Origin: VBCG01 sp044226535
Lineage (GTDB): Bacteria; Pseudomonadota; Gammaproteobacteria; Burkholderiales; Casimicrobiaceae
Length of the DNA: 64,000 nucleotides
Assembly (NCBI GenBank): GCA_044226535.1
Contig: JBGAGT010000010.1
Location: 124,001 to 188,000, forward strand
Reading direction: 5' to 3'
This document shows positions 34,719 through 45,600 of the stretch, piece after piece (the first letter of the stretch is position 1; every line of letters begins with the position of its first letter). The notes under the pieces were generated by a model, which saw only the letters and a list, made by a program, of their open reading frames with translations, made no database searches and had not been told where the DNA came from. A program made the position numbers and the translations under genes.

Positions 34719-36508
34719 CGAAGCTGCTCCTGGGCTCGCTGCCCTCGGGCGCCGGCGGATTGCCGAAGGCGCGTATTGTGCCCCAGCGCCTCGAAGCGCG
34801 GGTCGCCGGCCAGCCAGTCGAACCAGGGGCTGCACAGCACCTGCGCCAGCGTCGGGTCGCCGCACTGCGACGCCGCCTCGAGCAGCCCGAGCGTCGCCTG
34901 GCGGTCGCGCAGCACGGCGTGCAGCCCCGCGCGCATCGCCATCGGGTAGTGCGGGAACCGCGCGAGGCAGGCCGCCTGCATCGCCAGTGCCGCGTCGTGC
35001 TCGCCGCGCACCGCCCTGGCGAGCGCCAGCGACATCAGCGTCGCGGGGGAATCGGGAAAGCGCCGCGCGGCCTCGTCGAGCAGCCCCTCGGCCTTGTCGA
35101 GCTCGCCCGCGGCGAGCTCGTTCTCGCCCTCGCCGACCAGCAGCCAGGCGCTCGCCTCGCCGCCCGCGCGGCACAGCTTCCACGCGCCGCGGGCCTCCTC
35201 GTAGCGGCGCAGGTGGCCGAGGCAGTAGGCGCGCGCGAGCTGCACGGTGACCGACAGCGGGTCGTAGATCAGCGCCAGGTTGAGCTGCGCCAGGGCCTCC
35301 TCGGCGCGCGTGCATAACGACAGGAGCTCGGCGTAGTTGAGGCGCGCCGAGGTGTAATGGGGCGCCACGCGCAGCGCGCGCCGGAACAGCGCCTCGGCGT
35401 TGCCGACGTCGCCGTCGCAGCGTCCGACCAGGATCGCCAGCGTGCGCAGCGCCACCGGCTGCTCGGGGTCGAGCGACAGCGCGCGTTCGGCGGCGGCGCG
35501 CGTCTTCGCCGCGAGCATGCCGATGTCGCGGTCCATGAACGCCATGCGGCTGTACAGCGCCGCGGCGAGCCAGCCCCAGCCCTCGGCGAACGCGGGGTAC
35601 TCGGCGGTCAGCGACTCGGCGAGCGCCAGCGCCTCGTCGGTGCCCTCGACCGTGCGGCGCGGCAATAGCAGCCGCGCGGCGTCGAGCTTGGCGCGCGCCG
35701 CAGCGGGCGGCGTGTTGCCGCGCGACGCCTCGGGATCGTCGCCGGCGCCGCTGCCCTGCGTCGTCGCCTGCAGCCTCAGCACCGTGGCGTCGAGCATGCG
35801 GTCGGTGAGGTCGTAGATCTCGCTGTCGACGGCGATGCCCGACTCGACCCATTGCACCGTGGCGTCGAGGCCCGCCACCAGTCGCACCGACAGCCGCAGG
35901 TCGTTCTTGTGCTCGCGCGTCAGCGTCGACTCGACCAGCCAGGTCACGTCCAGCTCGTGCGCGAGGCGCACGGCGTTGCGCGCGCGAGCCTCGGCCTCGC
36001 TGACCGACGCGCGTGCGATGACCCGCGGCATGCCCGCGCGGGCCAGCGCGTCGGCGAGCCGGTCGGCGAACATCGCGCAGCAGTTGTCGAGCGAGGCGTC
36101 GCCGGTGACGTTGCGCGTGCTTTGCACCGCGACGCCGACGGGCCCGTCGCCTTGCCGGCGCGGGACCACGAAGTCGAGGCGATAGCTGCCGCGCGGCAGC
36201 CGGATGCGCAGCCGCGGCGCGGGCCTCAGGCCCGAGTAGTGCGCGTCGAGCCGCTCGCGCAGCCGCCCCGCGGTGACGCGCACGATCGGGTCGTCGCGCG
36301 CGTCGAAGGTCGCGGGATCGCGGCGGAAAACCTCGAAGGCGATCGCCGGCTCGCGCAGCGCCGCCGCGTCGTTGCCGAGGCGCTTGTCGACGAGGTAGCC
36401 GAGCAGACGCCGATGGCTGGGCGCACGGCGCAGCACTTCGCTGCCGGCGAGGCGCGCGAACTCCTCGCGGATCCAGGCTTCGGGAACGGATTCGCCGGGC
36501 GGGGTCAT
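34715..36508 (-). CDS. Winged-helix/TPR regulatory protein
   Basis: A 597-residue protein. The N-terminal part (about 1-110) has LLGYLVDKRLG, AIAFEVFRRDPATFDARDD, IVRVTAGRLRERLDAHY and LRIRLPRGSYRLDF, the layout of an OmpR/ToxR-like winged helix. A middle region (about 125-225) resembles the TolB-like/adenylate-cyclase-associated domain. TPR-type repeats follow from about 280 to 570 (ALSLDPEQPVALRTLAIL, ALRVAPHYTSARLNYAEL). It is probably a transcriptional regulator of the coupled decarboxylase gene and perhaps of the divergent RHS gene. ATG at 36508 was chosen; a GTG two codons upstream is also possible. Confidence 0.7.
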   Translation of the reverse strand: MTPPGESVPEAWIREEFARLAGSEVLRRAPSHRRLLGYLVDKRLGNDAAALREPAIAFEVFRRDPATFDARDDPIVRVTAGRLRERLDAHYSGLRPAPRLRIRLPRGSYRLDFVVPRRQGDGPVGVAVQSTRNVTGDASLDNCCAMFADRLADALARAGMPRVIARASVSEAEARARNAVRLAHELDVTWLVESTLTREHKNDLRLSVRLVAGLDATVQWVESGIAVDSEIYDLTDRMLDATVLRLQATTQGSGAGDDPEASRGNTPPAAARAKLDAARLLLPRRTVEGTDEALALAESLTAEYPAFAEGWGWLAAALYSRMAFMDRDIGMLAAKTRAAAERALSLDPEQPVALRTLAILVGRCDGDVGNAEALFRRALRVAPHYTSARLNYAELLSLCTRAEEALAQLNLALIYDPLSVTVQLARAYCLGHLRRYEEARGAWKLCRAGGEASAWLLVGEGENELAAGELDKAEGLLDEAARRFPDSPATLMSLALARAVRGEHDAALAMQAACLARFPHYPMAMRAGLHAVLRDRQATLGLLEAASQCGDPTLAQVLCSPWFDWLAGDPRFEALGHNTRLRQSAGARGQRAQEQLR

Positions 36509-36539
36509 GTGCACGACAACATCACGAACGGTCTTTCAT

Positions 36540-36556
36540 GTTACGTGTTGTTACGT
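36540..36556. promoter_or_regulatory. Direct repeat GTTACGT x2 in the TPR-regulator/RHS gap
   Basis: GTTACGT occurs at 36540-36546 and 36550-36556, a 10-base (one helical turn) period. A related GTAACGT lies at 36577-36583. Tandem sites at this period suit winged-helix regulators, such as the one encoded by the divergent gene. The 164-base gap has no obvious sigma-70 promoter. Confidence 0.35.
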
Positions 36557-36672
36557 CAAGAAGCGAGGGGGCGCCGGTAACGTGCGGGATCGGAAAGGAC
36601 CGTACCGTGCGTGGACACAGGGAAGGCCGGCTCCGCCGGATCAGCTCGGGCTTCGGCGTGGGCACGAGGCTG

Positions 36673-39600
36673 ATGGGCCCGGCAGTACTGCAACGCCTCG
36701 CCGTGCTGGCCGCGGCGGCCGCAGTGGCGCTTGCCGCCTCTGGTGCCGGCGCGGCCACGCCGAGCTACACCGCGCTGTTCGACAGCGACAACAATGCGGC
36801 GACGGGCTGCAGCGTCGCCACCGTCGATGGCACGGCGTCGGGCATCGAGCGCATCGTCACGGTCACGCTGACCACGGGCGGCGGCGCCGCCAGCGTCAGT
36901 GGCGTGACCACCGCCGCCTGCGCCGGCGGCACGATGTCGGCACCCACCACGATCTCGGCGGGTGGCTGGCCAGCGGGCCTCGGCCACGGCATGGGCGGCA
37001 GCGCGGCCATCGAACTGTCCGCGGCGCGCGATCTCTTTCCCGCGGACGCGACCCTGCGCGTCGTCGTCATTTCCGACGACGGTACCGGCGGGCGTGATGC
37101 GACGGCACCGTTCATCGTCTCGCTGGCGGACGCGGCCCCGCCGCTCCTTCCCTCGGTGCCGGTTCCCCTCGCGCCCTGGCTGGTGGTGCCACTCGCGCTG
37201 TCGATCGGCTTCGGGCTCGCCTGGCTGCGCCGCCGCCAACCGCACGCGCTGCGCGTCTTCGTGCTGGTCGCGGTGCTCGTCGCCTCGGGGCTCGCCTGGG
37301 CGGCCAGCGTGTTGCTCGACGGCGAGGTCGGCGACTGGGCGCGCGTGCCGTCGTCCGTCCAGGATCCCGTGGGCGATGCGCCCGGCGACGCCGACATCGT
37401 CGCCGCCTACGCGCAGCACGACGGCGCGAACCTGTACCTGCGCATCGACGCGAGGGTATCGAGCGGTGCCGCCAACACGTCGCCCGTGGTCAGCGCGGGG
37501 GCCGATGTTTCCGTCACGCTGCCCGCCGTGGCCAACCTTGCAGGCGCGGCCAGCGACGATGGCCTGCCCAACCCGCCCGGCAGCCTCACCCTCGCTTGGA
37601 GCAAGGTGTCGGGGCCGGGCACCGTGGCCTTCGGCTCGGCCGGTAACGCCACCACCACCGCCTCGTTCTCCGCGGCGGGGACCTATGTGCTCCGCCTGTC
37701 GGCTTACGACGGCGAGCTCACGTCGACCGACGATGTCACCGTCACCGTCAGTGCCGGCGGCGGTGGGACCAATGCCGCGCCGGTGGTCAACGCGGGCAGC
37801 GCGCAGGCCATCACCCTTCCGGCCACGGCACTGCTCGCCGGCACTGCCTCCGACGACGGGCTGCCCAATCCGCCCGCGGCGCTGACACTGCACTGGAGCC
37901 TCGTTTCCGGCCCCGGCGGCGCGGTGGCCTTCGGCAACGACGCCGCTGCGACGACCACCGCCAGCTTCGGCGCCCCCGGATCGTACGTGCTGCGCCTTGC
38001 CGCCAGCGACGGGGAGCTCTCCGCCTCGTCGGACGTCACCATCACCGTGCAGTCGGGGGCGCCGGCGATCGAGCCCGTGGCCGACAGGATCGTTTCGCCC
38101 GGCGACCACGTGCAGGTCCCGCTGGTCGCCTCCGACTACGGCGTGCCCGGCGGCCTGACCTATGCGCTGCCCGCCGCGCCCAGCGGCGCCTCGCTCGCCC
38201 CGCCCCCGGTGATCGACTGGACGCCCACCGCCGCGCAGCTCGGCACGCACACCTTCACCGCCACCGTCACCAACGCGGCCGCGCAAAGCGCGAGCGTCAC
38301 CTTCCACGTCACCGTCGTGGCGCCCGCCAACCACGCGCCCAAGCTCGCGCCGCAGGCCAACCAGTCGATCTACGCCGGAGCGCCGTTCGCGCGCACGCTG
38401 ACCGCCACCGACCCCGACGGCGACACGCTGCACTTCTCGCTCACCGCCAGGCCCGCCGGCATGGTGCTCGCCGGCGCCGCCATCGGCTGGCCCACCGGCA
38501 GCGTTGCGCCGGGCGACTACAGCGTCACCGCGCGCGTCACCGACACCGGCGGCCTGTACGACGAGGCGACGTTCACGCTCACCGTGCGCGCGAGCGCACT
38601 GCCTAGCGCCGCCGACGATGCGTACGGCGTCAGCACCGGCGGCACGCTCACCGTGCCCGCGCCCGGCGTGCTCGGCAACGACAGCTCGGCCGTCGGCGCC
38701 GCGCTGTCGGCCGCCAGGCTCACCGGCCCCGACAAGGGAACGCTCACGGCATTCAACGCCGACGGGTCGTTCACCTACGTCGCGCCCAGCGACGTGACCC
38801 CCGACGTGTCGCTGGCCACCACGGCGCTGGCCGGTGGCAACGTCCCCGACAGCACGGGCTACGCCTGGGCCGCCGACCTCAACCACGACGGCGCGGCCGA
38901 CGTGATCACGCTGTCGTTCGGCACTCCCGTCGCGATCGACGGCAAGACCGGTGCACGGCTATGGTCGGGCTGGGACACGTCGGCGGGGTCGCTTGGCCAG
39001 GGCTGCCTGATGTACCTCTTCGGCACCGACTTCGCGATGGGCGACGTCGACGACAGCGGCGAAATCACGTCCATCGCCGGCACGAACTGCGACGCCACGT
39101 ACTCGGCCGGCGTGTCGACGCGACTCATCGCCATCGACACGAACCCCGCGCACGCGGTCGGCGGCGCCGCGAAGGTGAAGTGGGTGTCGGACCGCCTCGA
39201 CGCGAAGCTGCCGATGACGTCACCGGTCGACGGCACGACGATCATGGACTATGCGGTCGATTCGCGCGGTGGCGGGCTCGCCACCTCGGCCGTGCCGACG
39301 CTGGCGCGGCTCGCGCCCGGAGAGTCGGTCAAGGTTCTGACGCGCATCCTGATCGGCACCGGCCTCTACCCCTACGACCGCGATGGCGACGGCACGCGCG
39401 AGACCGTCGCCGGCTGCGCGGCAGCCACCGGCAACGAGGCCGACATCGGCAAGACGTGCTCGGCCACGCTGATCGTCGACGCCGCGACGGGTGTGAAGGA
39501 AGCCGTGCTGACGACGCCCAACCCGGATAACCAGTACAGCACGCCGAACTGGGCCCCCTTCCGGCAACTGCCGCCGGTGGTCGCCGACCTCGACGGCGAC

Positions 39601-42600
39601 GGGCAGGTGGAAATCGTAAGCGGCGGCGACGTGTTCAAGCTCGTCGGCGGCCAGTGGACGCTCGCGTGGCAATGGCAGCGCCTGCCCGGTTCGCTGACCT
39701 GGTTCGAGCCCAACAGCGTGCTCGTCGCCGATCTCGACGGCGACGGCAAGGCCGAGGTGGTCTTCCAGGCCGAATGGGACCCCGACTACACCGGCCGGCG
39801 GCGCGGCTTCGTGATCTACAACGCCGACGGCACGCTGAAGAACGCGTTCGTCGTTCCGACCTGGGACCTGGCCCTGCCGATCATCGAGGACGTCGACGGC
39901 GATGGCGTGCCGGAGATCGTGTTCTCCGCGCGAGGGATCATCTATGCCTACCACGGCGACGGCTCGTTGCTGTGGGCGGCGGTGATGCCCGACGACGACG
40001 GCACGCAGCCGGGTGACGCCACCGAAGTGCACTACTGGCCGCAGCCGGTGGGCGATCGCACGCGTGCCGGCAACGGCATCCAGGTGTACGACCTGCAACT
40101 GGACGGCGCGAAGGAAGTGATCGCCAACGGCAATTTCCGCATCGCGATCATCGACGGCCGCACGGGCGCGGTGAAGTGGAGCGTCCACCACGGCGGCTAT
40201 TACGCCAACAACGGTGTCCCCATGATCGTGGACGCCGACGGCGACGGGCATGCCGAAATCTTCAGCGCCGCCGCGGGGGGCGGCATCTGCCAATACTGCG
40301 CGACCTTGGACACGGTGCCCTTCGCCGGCGAGCACCGCGACTGGGCGCCCGCGCCCCTCATTTTCAACCAGGCCAGCTACAACCCCTGGGCCATCGACGA
40401 CGCAGGCGTGATCGCCTACGACGGCGCGGTCCATCGCAGCTTCCGCAGCCAGCGGCAGATGGGAACGGTGGTCGACTCGCGCCTGGCCAGCACCGCGACC
40501 TTCACGTATGCGGCGAGCGACAGCAGCGGCACGTCGGCGCCCGCCACCGTCTCGATCTCGATCGAGCCGACGAACCATGCGCCGGTGATCACGTCGAGGC
40601 CACCGACGGCGATCCCGTACGTATTCATTCCCGGCAGCTGCGAGACGACGGGGTGCGCGGTGTCGAACGTCATCTACCGGATGGCGGCCTACGATCCCGA
40701 TGCGGGCGACACCGTGCATTACGAGCTGGTGCAGCCGACGCCGACGCCCGCGAACTACCCGTTCCCCAACATCGATCCGGCGACCGGCCTCGTCACCATG
40801 TCGTTCGTGCAGTGCGGGTTCTACGGCGAACCTTGCGGCAACCTGTTCATCGTCGCCGCGGTCGACAACCATGGCGCGCGAACCGAGCAGTCGTTCATCG
40901 TCGACATCTCCTCCGCGTTCCGCACGGTTCCCAATGTCGTCGGCATGAGCGACGACGATGCCGAGGCGGCGCTCGAGGCCGTCGACCTGATCCCGCGCGT
41001 GACGGAGGTGTATTCCGCGAGCCCCGCCGGGATCGTGGTCAGCCAGAGCCCTGCCGCCGGGGCGCCGAACATCACGCGCAGCGCGACCGTCGACATCGCC
41101 GTGTCCAAGGGCCCCGCGCCGGTGAAGATGCCCTATGTCGTCGGCCAGCAGATCGCCCCCGCCGCGGCCCTGCTCGGCAGCCTGGGCATCGACTTCGCGG
41201 TGACGCCTGTCGCCTCCGGCAGCATCCCCGCCGGCGAAGTGATGACCCAGGACCCCGCGTTCGGCACCCTCATCGCGCCGGCGGTCGACGGCCCTGCGTC
41301 GCTCGAGGTCTCGATCGGGCCGCCGCTCGCCAAGCCCATCGCCTCCATCGTGGTCGAGCCCGGCGAGTCGACGCGCCTGGTCAACCAGAAGCTCGCGTAC
41401 AAGGCCACCGCCGTGTTCACCGACGGCACCAGCGCCGACATCACGCTGCGCGCGGCGTGGACTTCGTCGCCATCCACGGTGGCGTCGGTCGACGTGACCG
41501 GCGTCGCCAGGGGCCTGCTGGCGGGTGACACGATGGTCGCGGCCACGCTGTCCGGCAAGTCCGGCAGCTCGCCGCTGCACATCAAGTCGCGCGTGGCCGA
41601 GGGCACGGCGCCCATCGCCGCCATCACCACGCCCGCCGACGATTCGACCGTGTACGGGCCGGTGGACGTGATCGGCACAGCCAGCGACACGAACTTCCTG
41701 CGCTACGAGCTCGCCTATTCCGCCGCGGACGGCGAGGACTGGATCCTGCTGAAGGAAGGCTCCGCCGCCGTCGTCGATGGCGTGCTCGGCCGATTCGATC
41801 CCACGGTGCTGCTCAACGATCTCTACACGCTGCGCCTGCGCGTCTACGATCGCGGCGACAACATGACCGAGGCGAGCGCCACGGTGCAGGTGGCGGGCAA
41901 TCGCAAGGTCGGGTTGTTCTCGATCACGCTGAAGGACCTCGAGGTCCCGCTCGCCGGCGTGCCGCTCGCGGTCACGCGGACCTACGACAGCCGGGACAAG
42001 CGCAAGGGCGACTTCGGCGTCGGCTGGCGGCTGGGCATGCAGACCTTGACGGTGCGGACCAACCGCGTGCCCGGCACGGGTTGGCTGCGCAGCGTGTCCG
42101 GCCCGACGGTCTCGCTCGCGCCGACCTCGCCGCACAAGGTCAGCGTGACCATGGCCGATGGCCATGTCGAGGAATTCGACATGAAGGTTTCGCCGACGTC
42201 GAACATCGGCTCGCTGGATGCGACGAACGTGGCCGGCTACACGCCCCGGCCCGGCACGTTGGGCATGCTCGACGTGATCGGCAACAAGGGACTTCTGATC
42301 GTGAGCGGCGGAAGCGTCGACGAGCTCGTCGACGACGAGACGCTCGAAACCTACGAGCCCGACCTCTATCGGTATACCGCGCCTTCCGGCGTGGCGTTCG
42401 ACATCAGCCCCGTCGACGGCGTGCGCAAGGTGCGCGACCTCAATGGCAACGAGGTCGTGTTCAGCCGCGATGGCGTCAGCAGCAACGCCGGCAAGTCGAT
42501 CTCGTTCACGCGCGACGCCGACGACCGGATCGTCGCCGCGACCGACCCCGCGGGGCGCGTGCAGACCTACAGCTACGACGGAAACGGGGACCTCGTGTCG

Positions 42601-45600
42601 TCGACCGACGCCACCGGCGCCGTGATGCGCTACACCTACGACCGCGCTCACGGGCTGCTCGAAATGATCGACCCCACGGGGCGCTCGATGACGCGCACCG
42701 AATACGACGAGGCGGGCCATGTCGTGGCCATGGTCGACGCCCTCGGGCGCCGGATCGAGATCGCGCACGACGACGACGCGCAGGAGGACGCCGTCACCGA
42801 TCGCCGGGGGAACATCACGCGCCTGCGCTACGACGAGCGCGGCAACGTCGTCTCGGTGAAGCGCCTGGTGACCATCGAAGGCGTGCCGACCGCGGTCGAG
42901 GAGTCCACGACCTACGACGCGCTGGACAATGCGACGTCCACGACCGATCCCGACGGTCGATCGATCGCCGCCGCCTTCGACGGCGCGAGGCCGATCGCGC
43001 GCGTCGTCGACCCGGGCAATCTCGCGTTGGCGACGTCCTACGGCTACGCGGGCACGGACGACATGGTTTCTGCGGTCGACGCCGGCGGTCGCCAGTATTC
43101 GTTCAGCTACGACGCGAGCCGCAACGCCATCGGAACCTCGACTCCCGATCGCGGGGCCACGGCGACCGAGCGCGCCGCGAACGGGCTTCCCGCGCGAAAC
43201 ACCGATGCGCTCGGCACCTCGACGCTCTATACCTACGATGCGCAGGGCAACGTCGCCCGCGAAGAGGTGCGCGATTCGGCCGATCGGCTGCTTTCGCGCA
43301 ACGACTTCGCGTATGACGCGGCGGGACGCGTCATCGAGCGCACGAGCTACAGGACTACCGGCGGTGCGCTCAAGGGCGAGACCACGCGATTCACCTACGA
43401 CCCGGCGGGCCGCCTGCTGGCGCAGACGGATCCGCTCGGGGGCGTCAGCAGGAGCGAATACGACGCCATGGGCCTCGTCAGCGCGTCCGTCGATCCGCTC
43501 GGGCGGCGCACCCGCTTCACCTACGACGAGGTCGGCCGCCGGACGCGCACCACCTACGACGATGGATCGTTCGAAGCGTTCGCCTACGACGCCAACGGCA
43601 ACCTGCTCACCGAGACCGACGCGGCGGGCCGCGTGACGAGCCATGCCTACGACGAGCTCGACCGGGAGGTTTCGACGACCGACCCCGCCGGCAACACCAG
43701 GTCCACGGTGTTCAGCGCGGGCGGGCAGCGCCTCGCCGAGATCGACGCGCTGGGCAATCGCACCGACTTCGACTACGACAGCGCAGGGCGCCTGGTCGGA
43801 TCGCGGCTCCCCGCCGTGGTCGACGCGATTTCCGGGACGAGCCGGCGTCCCACGATCGCCTACCAGCTCGACGCGCTCGGCGTGCCCGTCACGGTGACCG
43901 ACGCCAAGGGCCACGCGACGCACTACGAATACGACGGCAACGGCCGCCTGTTGCGGACGACCTTCGCCGACGGCCGCAGCACCACGCAGACCTGGGACGC
44001 GCTCGGCAGGAAGGCCACCGCCACCAACGAGGAAGGTGAGGTCGTCTCCTACGGATACGACGGGAAGGGCCGCCTGGTATCCGTGGCCGGGCTCGGCGGC
44101 ACGGCGACGTATGCCTACGACGAGGCCGACAACCTGGTCGCGGCCACCGACGCACTCGGCCGGACGACGCGCTACGAATTCGACGCATTGCGGCGCACGA
44201 CGGGCAAGACGTACCCGGGAGGAGGCGTCGAACGCTGGTCCTACGACCTGGCAGGCAACGTGTCGAGCTTCACCGACAGCGCCGGCCGTACCACGTCGTT
44301 CACCTATGACGCACGCGACCGCGTGACCCGCAAGCTGGGGCCCGACGGCAATGCGGTGACGTGGTCCTACGACGGCAGCGGCCGGATGCTGACCATGACC
44401 GATGCGCGGGGAACGACCACGTACGCCTACGATGCACTTGGCATGCTGTCGTCGGCGAGGAGCCCCGACGGCATCGAGGTTCGCGGCCAGAGGAACGCAG
44501 CGGGTCAGCTGAAGGAGCTCGTCGCGCCCAGCTCGACCACGCGCTACGCCTACGACGCGCTCGGATTCCTGCAGAGCGTGACGGCACCCGAAGGGGTCAC
44601 CACGTTCGGCCGGGACCTCGCCGGCAATCGCGTCAGCGTGGCGCTGCCCAATGGCAGCGTCGCCAGCCTCGACTACGACGAACGCAACCGCGCGACGTCG
44701 GTCGCCTGGCGCAAGGGCCCGGCCGGGCCGGTGCTGAGGTCGTTCGCGACCGACTACTCGCCCTCGGGCCGCCGTTCGCGGATCGCCGAGGACGACGGCG
44801 CCGTCACGCAGTTCGCCTACGACGCCAACGGCCGGCTGGTCGGGGAAGCACGCTCGGGTCCAGGCGCCTACACGCACAGCTTCGCCTACGACGCCGTAGG
44901 GAACAGGACCTCGATGAATGCCGGGGGCCAGGTCACGAACTACGCCTACGATGCCGACGATCGCCTGACGAGCGCCGGATCCACCAGCTATTCATGGGAC
45001 GCCGCCGGCAACCTGCGCGCCGTCACGGCGAGCTCCGGGACGCGCGCGTTCGGCTACGACGGCGACGCCCGGATGGTCATGGCGACGTCGCCCTCGGGCA
45101 CCGTCCAGTACAGCTACGACGGCAACGGCGTGCGGATCGGTCGCAGCACGAGCATGGGCGCCGAGCGCCTGGTGGTCGACGCGATGAACCCGACCGGCAT
45201 CGCGCAGGTGCTCGAGCGCCGCACCACGGGAGGCCTGGTCGACCGGTTCACCTTCGGTGAATCCGCGCTGTCGAAGACGCTGGGTGGCGTCTCGCAGCAC
45301 TACCTCCAGGACGCTCGCGGCAGCGTCGTGGCGACCACCGATGGCACGGGCTCCGTCGCAAACCGGTATCGCTACGACGCCTGGGGCGTGGCCACCGATG
45401 CCTCGGAGGTCGCCTCCAATCCCCTGCGCTACCAGGGCGAGTGGTTCGACGAAGACTCGGGCGCCTACGCCCTTCGCGCCCGCGACTACGATCCCGCGAC
45501 GGGTCGATTCCTCAGCCGCGATCCGCTCGGGGGACGCACCGCGCAACCGATGTCGCGCCATCGCTACCTGTATGCGAACGCAGACCCGGTCAACAACCGC

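Noticed and set aside
36538..36672. Upstream ATG (36538) as the RHS protein start
   Set aside because: It would leave only 29 bases to the divergent gene and place 45 charged residues before the signal helix.
39220..44877. A 1,885-codon open frame antisense to the RHS gene
   Set aside because: Its composition (Arg, His, Val, Gly rich) mirrors YD-repeat codons, and no domain or start signal is visible.
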